Below are positions 11,051-28,865 of a stretch of DNA of 64,000 nt, one piece after another. The notes under the pieces were generated by a model. It worked only from the letters and a program-made list of their open reading frames with translations, ran no database searches and was not told the origin of the DNA. Origin of the DNA: Selaginella moellendorffii (lineage: Eukaryota; Streptophyta; Lycopodiopsida; Selaginellales; Selaginellaceae); NCBI RefSeq assembly GCF_000143415.4, contig NW_003314274.1, forward strand, positions 124,001-188,000, read 5' to 3'. A program made the position numbers and the translations under genes. The first letter of the stretch is position 1; each line of letters starts with the position of its first letter.

Positions 11051-13133
11051 TCACTTCTTTGCCTTGCCACAAAGCAAGACGTTTTGAGGAATTGGCTCGT
11101 TGATTCCATTGGGATCTTCCGGATTGACCACCCGCATGTAAAACTCTTGTCCAAGATACTGCCTTATAACATTTTGAGACCGCACATTCCACATGCCAAC
11201 GTTGTCCAGCTCCAGCATAATGGCAGTCCACGACTTGGCATACACCTTCAAATCATAGATTAAAACATCTTAGCTTGCGAATTAATAGACTAACAGCTTA
11301 CTTGAACTGTGGATCTGGCAACCGCATCCACAAGATTGTAAGTTAGCCTGCTTGAAGTTGTCCAGTCCCCTGGTCCCATACTGAGAAAACATAGTACAGC
11401 AATTAATACAAATACCGAAGTAACAAAAAGATAAAACGATGAAAAAAACTTACCCGACCACAAAGAAAGCATAGCCATCGATATGCCAGGACTGTACTGG
11501 ATTCTCGTTGTTCTGGAATATGATCTCCATGAACGACCTGTACGTGCCAGATAGCACCGACGCACCATTATAGGGACTCCGCCCGTCGGGATAATCGGGG
11601 ATCGAGTTGGGAGAAAAGACTCCTCCGATCTTATAGAAATCTGCCAGCTTCAATGGAGTTCCTGGATGCATGTAGGAGATGCCATTCACAGCAAAGCGCT
11701 GTTTTCCATTGATGGCCGGGGCCGAGTTTGCGAGCTTTACTGTTTTGGAGATGTTGATAAGTCCATAGTGGAAAGACCCCTGTGGATTAGGCCTCGCGGC
11801 GCCAGCGGTCAGATTCCACCTGCAAAATAAAAGTGAGGCATGGGAAATGCAGCTTCATTTTTTTATACCAGGATTACTTACTTGATGGTACGTGCTTGAT
11901 TAAACGAGAAGTTTATATCACCCACAGCAGGTCCCGCTGGAAAGGGACCAGAGACACGCGAGAAAGAGTTTGTGTAGTGAAGAACTGCAACACCCGTGAG
12001 CTCTGGGAGACTGAACCTGGAAGTTGCCATAATATAAAAGTCTTTGGGACTCTGATCAGTGGTGATGAGAACCGAGTAGGACTGGCCAACGTGAACGTCA
12101 AGTGAGTCGTAGAGTGCTTGAGCCGTGTAGGATCCCTCCGTCTCCACCAGCTTCATTTTGTGGCCTTGAATTCTAAAGTTGAGCGAGGAAACGCTCCCCA
12201 CGTTGGAGATTCTAAGCCTGTAAGTTTTGCCTGCACCGTTCTAGCAGTGTTAGTCTATCTGTTAGTTTATAAACGATAAAGCTTTGTGTACCTGGTTGTA
12301 CTGTCAAGGTTGTTCCATAAGGACCACGTCCATTGATAAGCACGCCATCCCCCTTCCCAATCATCTCCCCTCGATCCAACGCAGCTCTTAATTGCTGGAA
12401 GAACGAAACATGTTTAACAAAAAGGAGAAACACAAAAAAAGCTACGAACTTACTGTGTGATTAAACTTGTACCAGTCGCCGATAAGAACTGTTAGCTCCG
12501 CAAAAGGAGGAGCAAATGGAACAGGAATCACTGCTCGGTTGTGGATGCGAATCCCTCCGTAGCCACCAGCCGCTCGTTGAAGAAGCAAGGATGGAAAGTA
12601 GGAAAACGTTCCAATCTGGTCCTTGGCTTGGAACTGGTAAGTCCAATTCTGTCCGGGCATTATTGGGCAGTTCGTTCCAAGCGTTCCATCTTGCCATGAA
12701 TCTCGCCGCAGTTGCAATCCATTCCTAGAAGAAGAAAGCAAAAGAAATTCATCAACAAAGTGCCACAACAGGGCATTTGCTACAAAGATGCGTTTGAGAT
12801 GTTCCTACCAGGTAAGAAGCAGAGGCTCGTCCAAACTGTTGCGCAGATTGATAACGACGTTGTTGTTCGTTGTGGTCTCAAGCTCGGGACCCGGAAACTG
12901 CCCGTTTATCGCGATTACCTGGACGATCCCCAAGAACATCACAAAAAATTAGACGATAATCTCATTGCCTGCAAAGATCTCGAAACACTTACCCGCTGGT
13001 TCACTCCCAGAGGCGATGTGTTGACGAAAGAAACATTCCAGTCGTGGAACTGGTACGGATCTCCCGCTCTGGCGACTAGTACCAAGGCGCATGCGACCAA
13101 TGCAGCATTGAGGAGCAATGCCGGTCGCGCCAT
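11051..13133 (-). CDS. SKS: SKU5-similar multicopper-oxidase homologue (secreted)
   Basis: Member of the plant SKU5/SKS group, which has three cupredoxin domains and acts in cell-wall expansion and directional growth. Eight exons: 13133-12993, 12918-12809, 12724-12454, 12394-12292, 12230-11882, 11819-11454, 11380-11302, 11245-11051; 537 residues, normal for the group. Residues 1-23 are a clear signal peptide (MARPALLLNAALVACALVLVARA). Next come GDPYQFHDWNVSF, INGQFPGPELETTTNNNVVI, KDQIGTFSYFPSLLLQRAAG, VLIGDWYKFNH, ISNVGSVSSLNFRIQGHKMK, SWHIDGYAFFVVG and AKSWTAIMLELDNVGMWNVR. The copper ligands of true laccases are missing: no HWHG, and no HCH where NVGMWN stands. Oxidase activity is therefore unlikely. 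There is no hydrophobic GPI-anchor tail, unlike SKU5 itself, so the protein is probably soluble in the wall. Confidence 0.93.
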
Positions 13134-13861
13134 AGCTGGAAATCGCCCCCACAAGCCGCGATCGATCGAAATATCAGCAAAGAATCGAAGAATCGATGGA
13201 TTTCGGCGCAAGAAGGACGAATCTAGCTAGCGCCGGGGTGGAGAGGCCATGGCCGCGAGCAAGAGGCGTCGTCGAGAGGGAGGAGGCTGGAGCAATGGAG
13301 AGAACCCTGAGAGCGACGGCGTTAACGAGAAATGAATATGCCACCGATTTGAGGCATGGATACCTTTTTCCTCGCGGTGGGCACGAGGAAAAAGCTCTGG
13401 ATGCCCAGCCGTGATTAATCATTACTAATGGGGATTATCGGACTAAGAGGAAAGAGACCAGCCTCCATTCATGTGAATGGCGGGACAAAAAAGCTGACCT
13501 GGCGTGCTAGCTGTCCTAGTCAGCTTTAGTAGTCAACGGCCCCGATCTCCCCTGATCGCACGGCGCGCCGCAAATGCCAAAGCATATTCGTTTTCCCGCC
13601 GTTTGGAGGCCAGCACAGCTGGAAAAGGACCCCCGCCCCCGAAAAGAATGTTTCTTGGTTCTTTCCTTCACCGCGTCACGATAATGAGGTCGGCGATCAT
13701 GCTTTTTAACTCGCAAAAACTAATCCTGGCTTCCAACTGTTAGAGAATCTACAAAACAATAAGCAAAAACATACCTCGCGTCGTAAGTTGCCGAGAGAAC
13801 ATCGTGTGATCTTGCAAGTTTGTCAGTTGAGTTGCTTGAGATCTTCCAAGCCAAAGTTAAG
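13134..13861. other. Spacer between the SKS and RECQ4 genes
   Basis: 728 bp between the start of the SKS gene and the stop of RECQ4, both on the minus strand. It must hold the SKS promoter and leader and the RECQ4 3' end. GC-rich near 13200-13300, with small ORFs on both strands that resemble nothing. I see no clear TATA box. Confidence 0.5.
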
Positions 13862-18163
<4,302 letters not shown>

Positions 18164-18703
18164 TTACCTCCTATTCATGAGTTCGTAGCATGTTGAAGCT
18201 AAAGCCGAGGAAAATCACTGCCCTGAAAACCCTAGCTGATCTCAGCCCAAATCTTACTCCATAGAAGCTGCACGGCCGCTCGAAATCAAGGGGTGAGCAG
18301 CTACATTCGATCCGCACAGTCGCTCAGCCCAGCGCCTTCCTCCCGACGAGCAATGCAGCTGAAACCCAGGGCTTCCCAGAAATGGAGGGAAAAAAGTGCG
18401 AAGAGCCCTAAATTTCAAAAGCCAGTAGTGGCGTACAGAAGTGCAGACAAAGATATACCGGTAAATTCTTAGTAAATTCTCCACCGTCCAAAGACCATGA
18501 GCACTACAGATTATATAAAGGAATAGATTCGACGATCACGTTTAGGAGCGAGAGAGGGAGTTTATCTTGCTCGCAGGATTTCTTTCTTTATTTTTGGGTA
18601 AAGTGAGGGACTCCGCGCAAGAATAAATAAGTGGTGTTAAAGCCAAATGTTCTCGCGAAATTGAAAGAGCTAACGCTGCTCAGGAGGCTCGAAAATCATA
18701 GCA
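18164..18703. promoter_or_regulatory. Divergent promoter region of RECQ4 and SWEET gene 2
   Basis: 540 bp between two head-to-head start codons. A TATATAAA at 18512-18519 faces SWEET gene 2. No TATA box is seen for RECQ4, as usual for DNA-repair genes. Short ORFs here resemble nothing. Confidence 0.5.
18512..18519 (+). promoter_or_regulatory. TATA box of SWEET gene 2
   Basis: TATATAAA lies 185 bp upstream of the ATG at 18704, giving a leader of roughly 150-160 bases if used. Confidence 0.45.
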
Positions 18704-19977
18704 ATGGATCAAATATTACACGCGAAATTCATCATTGGAATCATAGGTGAAGTTCTTGATCCAGAAATCCAGCCAGAGCTCTCTCTCTCTCTCTCTCCTC
18801 TGTCTCTCTCTCTGTTGCTCAAATTCTTTTGTGCAATCAACTCATGTTTGATCGTCACTGGTGCGTGTCATTCTTCCAAAGTGATTGAATCTTTCCTCGA
18901 TCATTCTTCTCCGCGATTTCATCAGCAATCTCTTTGCTTGTAGTCGCAAAAAAGACGAGAAATCTCTCGCGGATTTCTTAACTAACGGAAGCTAACGCCT
19001 TCAAGTTGCCTTGTGGTGCCAGGAAATATTGCTACCATATCAACCAGCCTCGCTCCAATGTAAAAAACTCTAAAGAACTCTCCCTTTTTTCAAATCTCTG
19101 ACCGATTCAAATATGTTTAGCCCAACTTTCTGGCGGATTTGCAAGCGAAGGTCCACGGACGATTTCTCGTTTCTTCCATACTTAATGTCATTTACATGCA
19201 ATCTTTTGTGGGGATGGTACGCTCTCCCCTTCATCACCTCCAACAATTTCGAGCTTCTAACCATTTGCATCGCACAAGTCTCACTCCAAACAATCTATAT
19301 CCTCCTCTACTTTACATTCACGGACCGCTACCAAAAGGCAAGCCCTCTGGAAAGAGTTTTTCAATCTCAAACTTTTGGCAACATTGTTTTCCAGATCAAG
19401 CTCTTTTTCTCGATCCTCTTCGTGGGCTTTATCTTCGCGGTTGATTCAGTGGCGTGCCTGAAAATACTTGGCAAGTCTAGAGGGCAATTCTTTGCAGGAA
19501 CAAGCGCCACGATCGCAGCGCTTCTTTGTTTTGCGTCACCACTTTCGATAATGGTATGTGCGTGTTAGTATTCCCTCCTCCACTCTCTAATATTCTTTGG
19601 ACTATATACATTCTTTAACGCTTCGGTTTCTTTTCCCAGGGACTGGTCATCAAAACCAAGAGTGTAGAGTATATGCCACTTCTGGTCTCCCTTGCGCTCT
19701 TATTCAATTGCGTCACTTGGACGGTTTATGCCCTTTTGGGGAAAGACGTGTTTCTCACGGTAATCCACACTTGTTTGATGTTTCTCTACTGAGTTTTGGT
19801 TGCCAGATTGCCGAAGCCATGGGAACTGCATTGGCTGTCGGACAGCTGATTTTGTATGCTTGCTACTGCCGTGTCAAAAAGCCACCGGTCCATGTGGAAG
19901 AGTCACTCTTTGAGTCGTCTAAGGACCACTCCAAAGTGGAGATTGCTGTCATAGTTGCACAGCCATCCGAGGATTAG
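18704..19977 (+). CDS. SWEET: SWEET sugar transporter (gene 2)
   Basis: Second SWEET uniporter of the window. Proposed exons: 18704-18746, 19023-19059, 19121-19337, 19395-19553, 19640-19759, 19807-19977; 248 residues. Exon lengths 43, 37, 217, 159, 120 match gene 1 (43, 37, 217, 162, 120). The protein shows IIGIIGNIATISTSLAP, PTFWRICKRRSTDDFSFLPY, LLWGWYALPFIT, FASPLSIM, VIKTKSVEYMPLLVSLALF and GTALAVGQLILYACYC. The third intron must be spliced from a GC donor (19338); if retained, 19 extra residues enter the loop before helix 4 without breaking frame. Intron 1 is unusually long here (276 bp) and contains a CT microsatellite. The C-tail is short and acidic and lacks the repeat of gene 1. Substrate cannot be told. 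Confidence 0.9.
18779..18815. repeat. CT-rich microsatellite in SWEET gene 2 intron 1
   Basis: Interrupted run of CT dinucleotides inside the first intron. CT tracts near plant transcription starts sometimes affect expression; nothing here proves that. Confidence 0.8.
19338..19394 (+). other. Probable GC-AG intron (57 bp) in SWEET gene 2
   Basis: The donor reads AAAG|GCAAGC, close to the GC-donor consensus, and the acceptor is TTTTCCAG after a pyrimidine-rich stretch. Length is 57 bp, a multiple of three with no stop. Removing it makes exon 3 exactly 217 bp, the length of the same exon in SWEET gene 1, and puts the junction at the same place in the protein. Confidence 0.8.
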
Positions 19978-20277
19978 GAAGAGATTAGAACCATTCAATT
20001 GATCCGGCTCCTAAACCAAGCTCACAACGCTTGAACAACCTGGAAGACAAATAAAAAACTCTCAAGGTGTTTATGGAATAAAGGATTTAAGCATTTTTGT
20101 TGCTAAACTTGAACGGAGAAAAAGTTAGGGTAATCTAAACAATTTACATGACACAGTTATCCACGTGGACAAGAGCGGTTTGTGACGAGTTTTAAGGTTC
20201 TTGGCATCCACGAATCTTGGAAGTTTCAATAAACCACACTTTCACTTGTGCTGTTTGCTCATAGCTTGTTCGCAGCC

Positions 20278-21706
<1,429 letters not shown>

Positions 21707-23973
21707 TAGAAAACAAGTTTTTCCTATATAATGTATTTTACCTTTAACCTCTGGCATTTCTAATAGTTAGTCCATTTTCGCTGCTTGATCTGGGCGCACC
21801 AATCTTTGCCGCCGCGGTTCGCGGCTCCTGGTAGGATTGAAGAGCTCCGATGTCACAAATGCAGAATGCCCCTGAAATCCACCTCCGCCTCAAGGTGTGG
21901 AGCTTCATTGTGGCGTGGGAGGCAAGTAGCGTTTGACAATTAGATTCGTGCATTAGATCGCAAGCGATCACTCTTAAAGTTATTTCCTCCCAAGTAATAT
22001 CTTTTTTTCTTTTCTTCCACGTCTCTCTTTCCTTTTTTTTTGTGTGTAAAGAGGAGGGAATCGTCGTCCACACAAGGCGATGAACTTGCTTCTACGAAAG
22101 ATTGGTTACTGCGAGTAAGAAAAGAAAAACTCATACCTGGTACTGGAATGTATTCCAAGTCAACAAGCAGTGGTACGTGACGATGTAAGAATGTATATGC
22201 ACGCGGCTACTAACAGTACGTTCTCTCCGTAGGGATTTTTCAAGCAATCGTTCAACGCTCTGGATTTTTAACAGAGAATTTGAGGCCTGGTTCTTCCATC
22301 GTCAAGATACTAAATCTCTTGATTTTAAAGTTGGGCTTTTGAAACCAGCGCATATCTCAACAATCCCTTGGAGAAAAGGAAACGAGACAAGTACAATGTT
22401 GACAAGACCATACAGAAAAAGAGCTCCGATCGGTGCTTTCAGCTGGTTTTACTTGGATGAATCGGACCAACGAGCTCGTACATAAGTGGTGACAACTTGC
22501 TTCGCATTTCACGGAAGATTGTTGGTTTGACAAACAGCTAGAAGAAGAAGGTACTGAGGCTACCTTTGCTCGTTTCTATTTCTTTCCCTTTCCGTTCCTT
22601 AGAGCCAGGAAACTTGACTGATCAAACCATTTAAAACCAGGTGGGAGGAGGAGGCTTGTTGGTGATTCTAGCTCACCTTTCAACCATAGCACCTGTGATG
22701 GACGAAACGAGCAGTGCATTGGGTATGTAGTGGTTCCAAGTTTTTCTTATTTGCTTGTTTCTGTTGATGGAAGTTTATCAAGCCTCTCATGCGATGACTT
22801 GGTCGAAACCCGGATTACTTAGCGAGCACTCAGAAACGGCTCCAGAAAGCAATAGAGCTAGGTCGAGTGAATTACAAGCAAACTTTCGTTGATTTCTCCC
22901 AACTTAAAGTAGCTCTCACAGATGCAAACGGAAGGAACATGTGGTTTTAGCTCCTCAACGGGCACGAAAGACGGTCCTGGAGCTTTTGATTTTAAACAAG
23001 GGTATACCCAGGTAATACGTTAAAAAAAGTTCTCAGTCTTTGACACTTGAGACAAGGGAAATGCGTTTTGGTGAATTAGAGCAGCCCTGAAAATGCCAAA
23101 CATCAATCACATGAAATGTTGGTAAGCATGGGAGCCAAGTGTGAGTAGTATTAACATTTTTTCTAGTACAAATTAAATCTTTAAATGGTGAAAACATCCT
23201 TTATCAGTATTTATACTAAGCTGAATTTGTATGTATTATTAGTGTTATAATAAAAATTCATTCCCTGATTCTTGATAGTTTAGATCATCAGTCTCAAAAA
23301 TGAAACTTTAGAATTACAATAGTGTTAGAACCACTTGTGTTATAATTATATAGAATAACTCGAATACTGTCATTCTTAAAAATGTAAGATTCTACACTTT
23401 ACTCATAATTTAAACTTTCAAAGAAACTAAGACATTATATGTAAAATAACTCTTATTGTGATCTTAGAACAAAGTATATTACCTACAATCAATACCATTT
23501 AACAATATTTTCATTAATTTTGGTGAATCCACAATCTCAAATAAGATTCTATTTTAGAATATTCTTAAGAATAACATTAAATTTAATAATAAGTTACATT
23601 TTTTTGTTTTTAATTATTATCTGCATAACCATCTCAAAAAACAATTTTCTTATATTTTTTAGTAATGAAAACTATAACTATGAGTAGTGTTTTTATAAAT
23701 GTTTCTAAGTCTTTATAAAATCTTTACTTTTTTATATGGTATTTTTGTGTAAATATGCTTTATATTTTGAAAAATAGATGGATTTGCAGATATATATATA
23801 TATGATGTGCCATTTATCACATTTTTTTCATATATACTCTTTTGAAAGCTATATTTTTACATAAAAAATCTTTTGCATCTTTATCCACAATTAACATTCA
23901 TATTATGTAATTTTGAAGTTCTTCAAGGATTTATCTTCTTTAGAAAGTTCAGATGGTGATGAATATAAAGAAT
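21707..23973. other. Spacer downstream of beta-tubulin; no gene recognised
   Basis: The first 100 bp should hold the tubulin 3' UTR. 21744-22160 has minus-strand ORFs rich in Lys/Glu that look like chance. 22500-23000 has moderate GC but no domain. From about 23050 the DNA turns AT-rich (poly-A/T, short TA runs) up to the retrotransposon LTR. Confidence 0.5.
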
Positions 23974-24150
23974 TGTGAGTGCTTGGAATATAGAAAAGGG
24001 AATACAGAAATGTGCATATTAATTAGCCCAAAAACCCTAGCTTATATACAGGAGCGAGTGGTCCAGATTGAAACTAATCTGACGGCTACTAAAATGCCAC
24101 TATGCTAATATTAGTATACGGCATCGTAGCCGTACACTTGGCCCCTCACA
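23974..24150 (-). repeat. 3' LTR of the gypsy element
   Basis: 177 bp copy, TGTGAG...CTCACA, matching 35932-36106. Confidence 0.88.
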
Positions 24151-24166
24151 TCATCCCCTCCTCTTA
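24151..24166 (-). other. Polypurine tract of the gypsy element
   Basis: Purine-rich on the minus strand (GAGGAGGGGA) and directly next to the 3' LTR, where plus-strand priming should start. Confidence 0.6.
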
Positions 24167-24182
24167 GAATAATGGAAGACCA

Positions 24183-26866
24183 TCAGGGTTCTCTTGTAGA
24201 CGGGCCGGGATCTTGAGGAACATCAGGAGGAGGCATTGGTGGATCTGTACATGGTATTAACTGCTCCTGATCCATTTGTATGAAGTGTTTCAACCGCTGC
24301 ACATGCACAATCTCTGGAAGATCGGCTTGCTGGACATCATGCCGAACCTCATAAACTTGTGGTCCAACTTGCCGCAACACCCGATACGGTCCTTTCCATT
24401 GTGCAAGGAGCCCCTTAGATAAACCACGTACCGTAAGATGGGGAAAACGGACTAACACCAAATCATCCACTTTGTACTCCATAGGTGGACAATGATGGGA
24501 GTTGTAGCACTGTTGTTGTCCCACTTGTACGTGGCCTAAGTGTTCGGCAAACTTCGCTCGGACAAGTGGAAGAATGCTTGTCAAATATTGATCCCATGAC
24601 CTAGCATCTGCAGCTCGTGGCAATCGCGAAGGTAAACCCAGCTCCGTTGGTAATATTGGATCATGACCATATAGGAGTTTATATGGTGAAGCACCAATAG
24701 AGCTCTGCACCCCAGTGACATATGCATACCGAAGAGACGGCAAATAACCATCCCAATCCGAATGCTGAAAGTTCACATACTTCGCAATCATCCCCTTGAA
24801 CGTCCGAACGAGCTGTTCCACTAGACTGTCTGATTGTGGATGATAAGCACTTGTGAAAGTGTGGCAAATCCCCAACCGAGACGTCAAAACATGAAATGCC
24901 TCAACCATAAATGTGGGACCATTATCCGAAAGAATCCACTCTGGATAAGAATGCTGGAACACCACTCAATTGAGGAGGAAGTATCCAACAGCAGTTGTAG
25001 AGGCGCTAGCAAGAGCACCAACTTTCACCCAATGAGTCAAATAGTTAGAAGCAATGATAACATACTCATTGCCAGCAGTTGACCGTGGAAAAGGTCCTAT
25101 AAGATCAAACGCCACCAACTCAAACGGACGGGAAACCGCAATTAACTCCAACCGTCCTTCAGCAGCCCAAGGGAGAGTATTACGAGCTTGGCATCAGACG
25201 CAGCTATACACATATTGGATAATATCACGTCGCATCTCCGGCCAATAGAAAGACTTGCGTAGCTTCTCGATTACACGATGATGTCCCATATGCCCACCTA
25301 GAACAGGAGAATCATGGTAGGCATGGAGAAACCACGGAATAAAGATAGAAGGCACCACCAGCCGTAAATGATCATCAGGATCTGTCCGCACAAAATAAAA
25401 AAGGCCATATTCAAAATGATATTGAGAATGTAAATGCCGGAAAGACAAGTCATCAACAAATGATGTAGGATTCTCAAACCCATCTCGAAGCCTTTGAATC
25501 TATGGCTTAATATTTTGAGCTTCGCAAACCTCATCAAGCGAAGGTAGATCTTGCTTTGCACCTTGTGGACACTAAATGTCAAGTACAGCAACCGCCGATG
25601 GCATAGAATCCTCGTCTAGAAAATCCACAGATGCTAGAATGACAGGCTCATTAGGAACATGAGAAGAGAGTGAAGAAGGAAGAGGAGCTCGAGAAAAGGC
25701 ATTAGCATCAGCCATAGAACTCCCTGGGCGGTGAACAACATCAAAATCATATATCTGAAGCTTCAAAGCCCACCGAGCAGTACGACCAACCAGGTTCTTC
25801 TGCTTTAATAACGAAGTAACAGCAGCATGGTCACCTTCAAATAACGTTCGAGAACCATGTAGATATGCATGAAGTTTCTCGAAACCCCAGAGTGCTGCTA
25901 AATACTCCTTCTTTGTTGTGGAGTAGTTCATCTCCGCTGGTTGTAATGTACAGCTTATATATGCAATGGGATGGCGCTGACCAGACACACTCGAGCTCTC
26001 TTGCATTAACACACCTCCAAGACCAATGTCTGAAGCATCCACGCGCAAAATAAAAGGTTGAGTGTAGTCAGGATATGCCAAAACCGGAGGAGTTGTCAAT
26101 AACTCTTTGAGATCCTCGAACGCCCGCTCACAATCCGGAGACCAAATGAAAGATGATGTTGATGACTTCAGCAATGCTTGCAATGGTGTAGTACGATCAG
26201 AAAGATGATCCACAAAACGCCCGAGATACTGCACCTTGCCCAAGAAGCACTGCACATCATTCACACACTTCGGAGTAGGGAACTTTAGAACAGCCACAAG
26301 TTTGTCAGGATCAACTTGCAAACCTTCATGAGAAATACGGTACCCAAGATAAGTTGTGTCTTTGGATCCAAACACGCATTTCGACCGCTTCAGCTTTAAA
26401 CCAACGTCGCATAGCCGATCCAACACTTTACAAACATCACGAACGTGCTCCTCCCACGTCCCCTCCGAATGGATCAAGACATCATCAATGAAGTCAACAG
26501 TCACCTCTAGCATATCACAAAGAACCTCGTCCATCATCCGTTGAAAAGTTGTTGGAGCATTGTTCAAACCAAATGGAACTCATACAAACTAAATAATGTA
26601 CGAAAAGTAGTCTTAGGAATATTTTCTTCGGCTATCGGTACTTGCTAGTACCCAGAAGCAAGATCTAGCTTGGTGAACCAACGACTTCTCCCCAAACGAT
26701 CCAAGAGATCAGTAGTGTGAGGACGAGGGTACACATCCGAGATTGTTACGTCATTTAATGAACGATAGTCGATGTAGAAACAAATACTCCTATCAGGCTT
26801 TGTCACAAGATGAGGTTCACATGCCCAAGGACTCCATGACTTCCGAATAACACCCTTCTCCAACAT
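24183..26866 (-). pseudogene. gypsy pol: reverse transcriptase, RNase H, integrase (stops present)
   Basis: Minus-strand pol fragments in order. The RT starts around 26866 (VTKPDRSICFYIDYRSLN, WFTKLDLASGY) and its active site reads FIDD at about 26490 instead of the usual Y-x-DD. RNase H follows (FILRVDASDIGLGGVL, about 26050) and ends with a tether-like FDVVHRPGSSMADANAFSR. The integrase HHCC zinc region is at about 25320-25200 and the core at about 25130-24800 (FDLIGPFPRS, WILSDNGPTF, AYHPQSDSLVEQ). A GPY/F-type tail follows (LLAQWKGPYRVLRQV); no chromodomain is seen after it. In-frame stops interrupt at least four places (near 26640, 25575, 25190 and 24965), so no full polyprotein can be made. 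Confidence 0.9.
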
Positions 26867-28419
26867 CTCCTTGACATTTGCACATAAAATCTTGATCTCC
26901 TTTGGTGACTAAAGATGAACAAGAATCTCAATTGGACGAACATCCTCAGTTGGAATTGGATGATGTGTGGCAATCTTGGCTCTAGATGATAGGTCAAAGT
27001 CAAAGAGATCAAAATACTCCTTTATGAGCTGGTCAACTGCTGCAACACAAAAATTGTCAGAGGGATCGGAAAAGGGAAGAGTAGAACAAGATGGAAATAC
27101 AAGAGGAAATAGTGGGGAAATAAGAGTAATAGAAGCAGAGGTAGAAGTAGAGGGACAAAGAGGTACAGAAGTGAGAGGAATGGATGAAACATAAGAAAGT
27201 ATGAGACAGGGGGGAGAAGCCTCAAAGTCACATTTGGCATGATTGCGTTGCAACTAATCCATACCAAGAATGAAGTCAAAAGCTTGACTCGGCACCACCC
27301 ACAACGACTGCAACTCAAGCTTGAGATCGCCCACACGCACAACCAGGTCTACCTCATCCCGTGCACATGCATGTGTACAGTCGTTGCCATAAAAAATGAA
27401 AATTGGTTCTGCCGCACGTGTAGACGACAACATGTGGCAACAGGTCAAGCAATAGAAGATAAACTCGAACTTGTATCAACCAACACGGAGAGAATAATAG
27501 GAGACCTCTTATTATTAAGACGAGCTTGGAAAGTAAACATTGGATGAACTGGTGCCGAGTGAACCCCTTGATGATACTCCCAAAAGAAAGATGGAGGGGT
27601 CACTGACTTATTCGCGCAAGTCCCTCCATTACTCGCGCGACTCCTTGTTTCCCGGATGCATCTCGGTGTCCAAACCTTCCATTGCAACAGCACCAACAGG
27701 ACATTGCTGATGCCGAGGTCTCCACCCAGGAAATGAAGGTTGCTAATCCGGAAAATGCCGACAACGCCGATAAGTATGACCAACTTCATCACATGCCCAG
27801 AAGCGAACATCACGGCCACAACCATGTCCTCACCGGACTCGAGCAGCAGCAGTATCAACCTCCATTGGAACAGGACCATCACCCATAGGAAGTGGAGCTG
27901 AAAGATGTGCAGCGAGAAGTGGAAGAAGCGATATCTCATAACGTTGTGCCAAGCGAAGAGCATCGTCAAGGGTGGCGGGAGCAAGTGCATGCACAAGTCC
28001 GACAAGATCTTGACGAAGTGCTGGCCACAACATTCCTAGCTTGATCTGCTTTGACATATTTGGCTCCACCGAAGCAAAAGACTTTGGAAACGAACACCAA
28101 ATTGCATCACTGACTCAGATGGCCCTTGGCGAAGATGATGCAATTGTTAGAAAGCATCATCACAATCATCAGCATGTCCGAAGGCGCGTTTGAAGACATC
28201 CGAAAGAACACTCCAATCCCCACGAGTGACTGCTCCCAAACCATTATACCACTGCAACGCTGTCCCTTGGAGACACGTGGGAAACACACGCAAACGTTGA
28301 GCATCATCCCAAGAATGATATGTGGCAATCACCGTAAAGTGATCGAACCAATGGTACACATCATCCCAAGGATTCCCGCAAAAGAACTTCGGCCGAACGC
28401 GAGGATTGGCACCAAAAGC
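26867..28419 (-). pseudogene. gypsy gag remainder and protease (stops and frameshifts)
   Basis: Minus-strand continuation of gag after the DNA-transposon insertion: retrotransposon-gag core WDDAQRLRVFPTCLQGTALQ near 28310-28250, a zinc-knuckle remnant (ACDEVGHTYRRC, first Cys lost) near 27800-27760, an aspartic-protease motif degraded to VDTSSS near 27470, and a protease C-terminal piece ending FDFILGMD before a stop at about 27254. Frames shift several times. Confidence 0.8.
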
Positions 28420-28423
28420 AGGA
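28420..28423. repeat. Target-site duplication AGGA (left copy)
   Basis: Matches AGGA at 35568-35571. Four bases alone are weak evidence; the restored gag frame after removing one copy makes it convincing. Confidence 0.75.
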
Positions 28424-28447
28424 AAGCTCTATTTCGTTAAAGTGGGA
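28424..28447 (+). repeat. Left terminal inverted repeat
   Basis: 24 bp, exact inverse of 35544-35567. Confidence 0.9.
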
Positions 28448-28865
28448 ATTGTCATTATCCCACTTGTAAAATAACGTTTCCAAACCTTTATATAGTATAT
28501 AAATATAACAAAATTCAACTGCATTGAGGCACATGCCATTTTATTTTAAACAAGGAAATGTTTACTCAATCACTTCTCCTCCCCCTGCCACTGCTTCACC
28601 TCTCTCTTCTCCTTGTCATCGTCGTCCAATTTCTTTCCATCCTTTTAATATTGGCTCAGTTGCTCCGAGTCTAGGTGGAGCCCAAGTCCCCATTCAATCT
28701 TTACTTTCCCCTTATTAATAAAACAACTTTGTAGACTTCCAATAACATGCTGTAACACTTCTAGTATAATGCAAATCATCTCAAAGAATTGTCTTTTAAT
28801 ATTAATACAATGGCATGGAACCCCATGCCATAATAAGTTACATTTTTAAATAAATATATGCCATC

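Noticed and set aside
13196-13414. Plus-strand ORF upstream of the SKS gene
   Set aside because: No recognisable motif; lies in the expected SKS promoter and leader.
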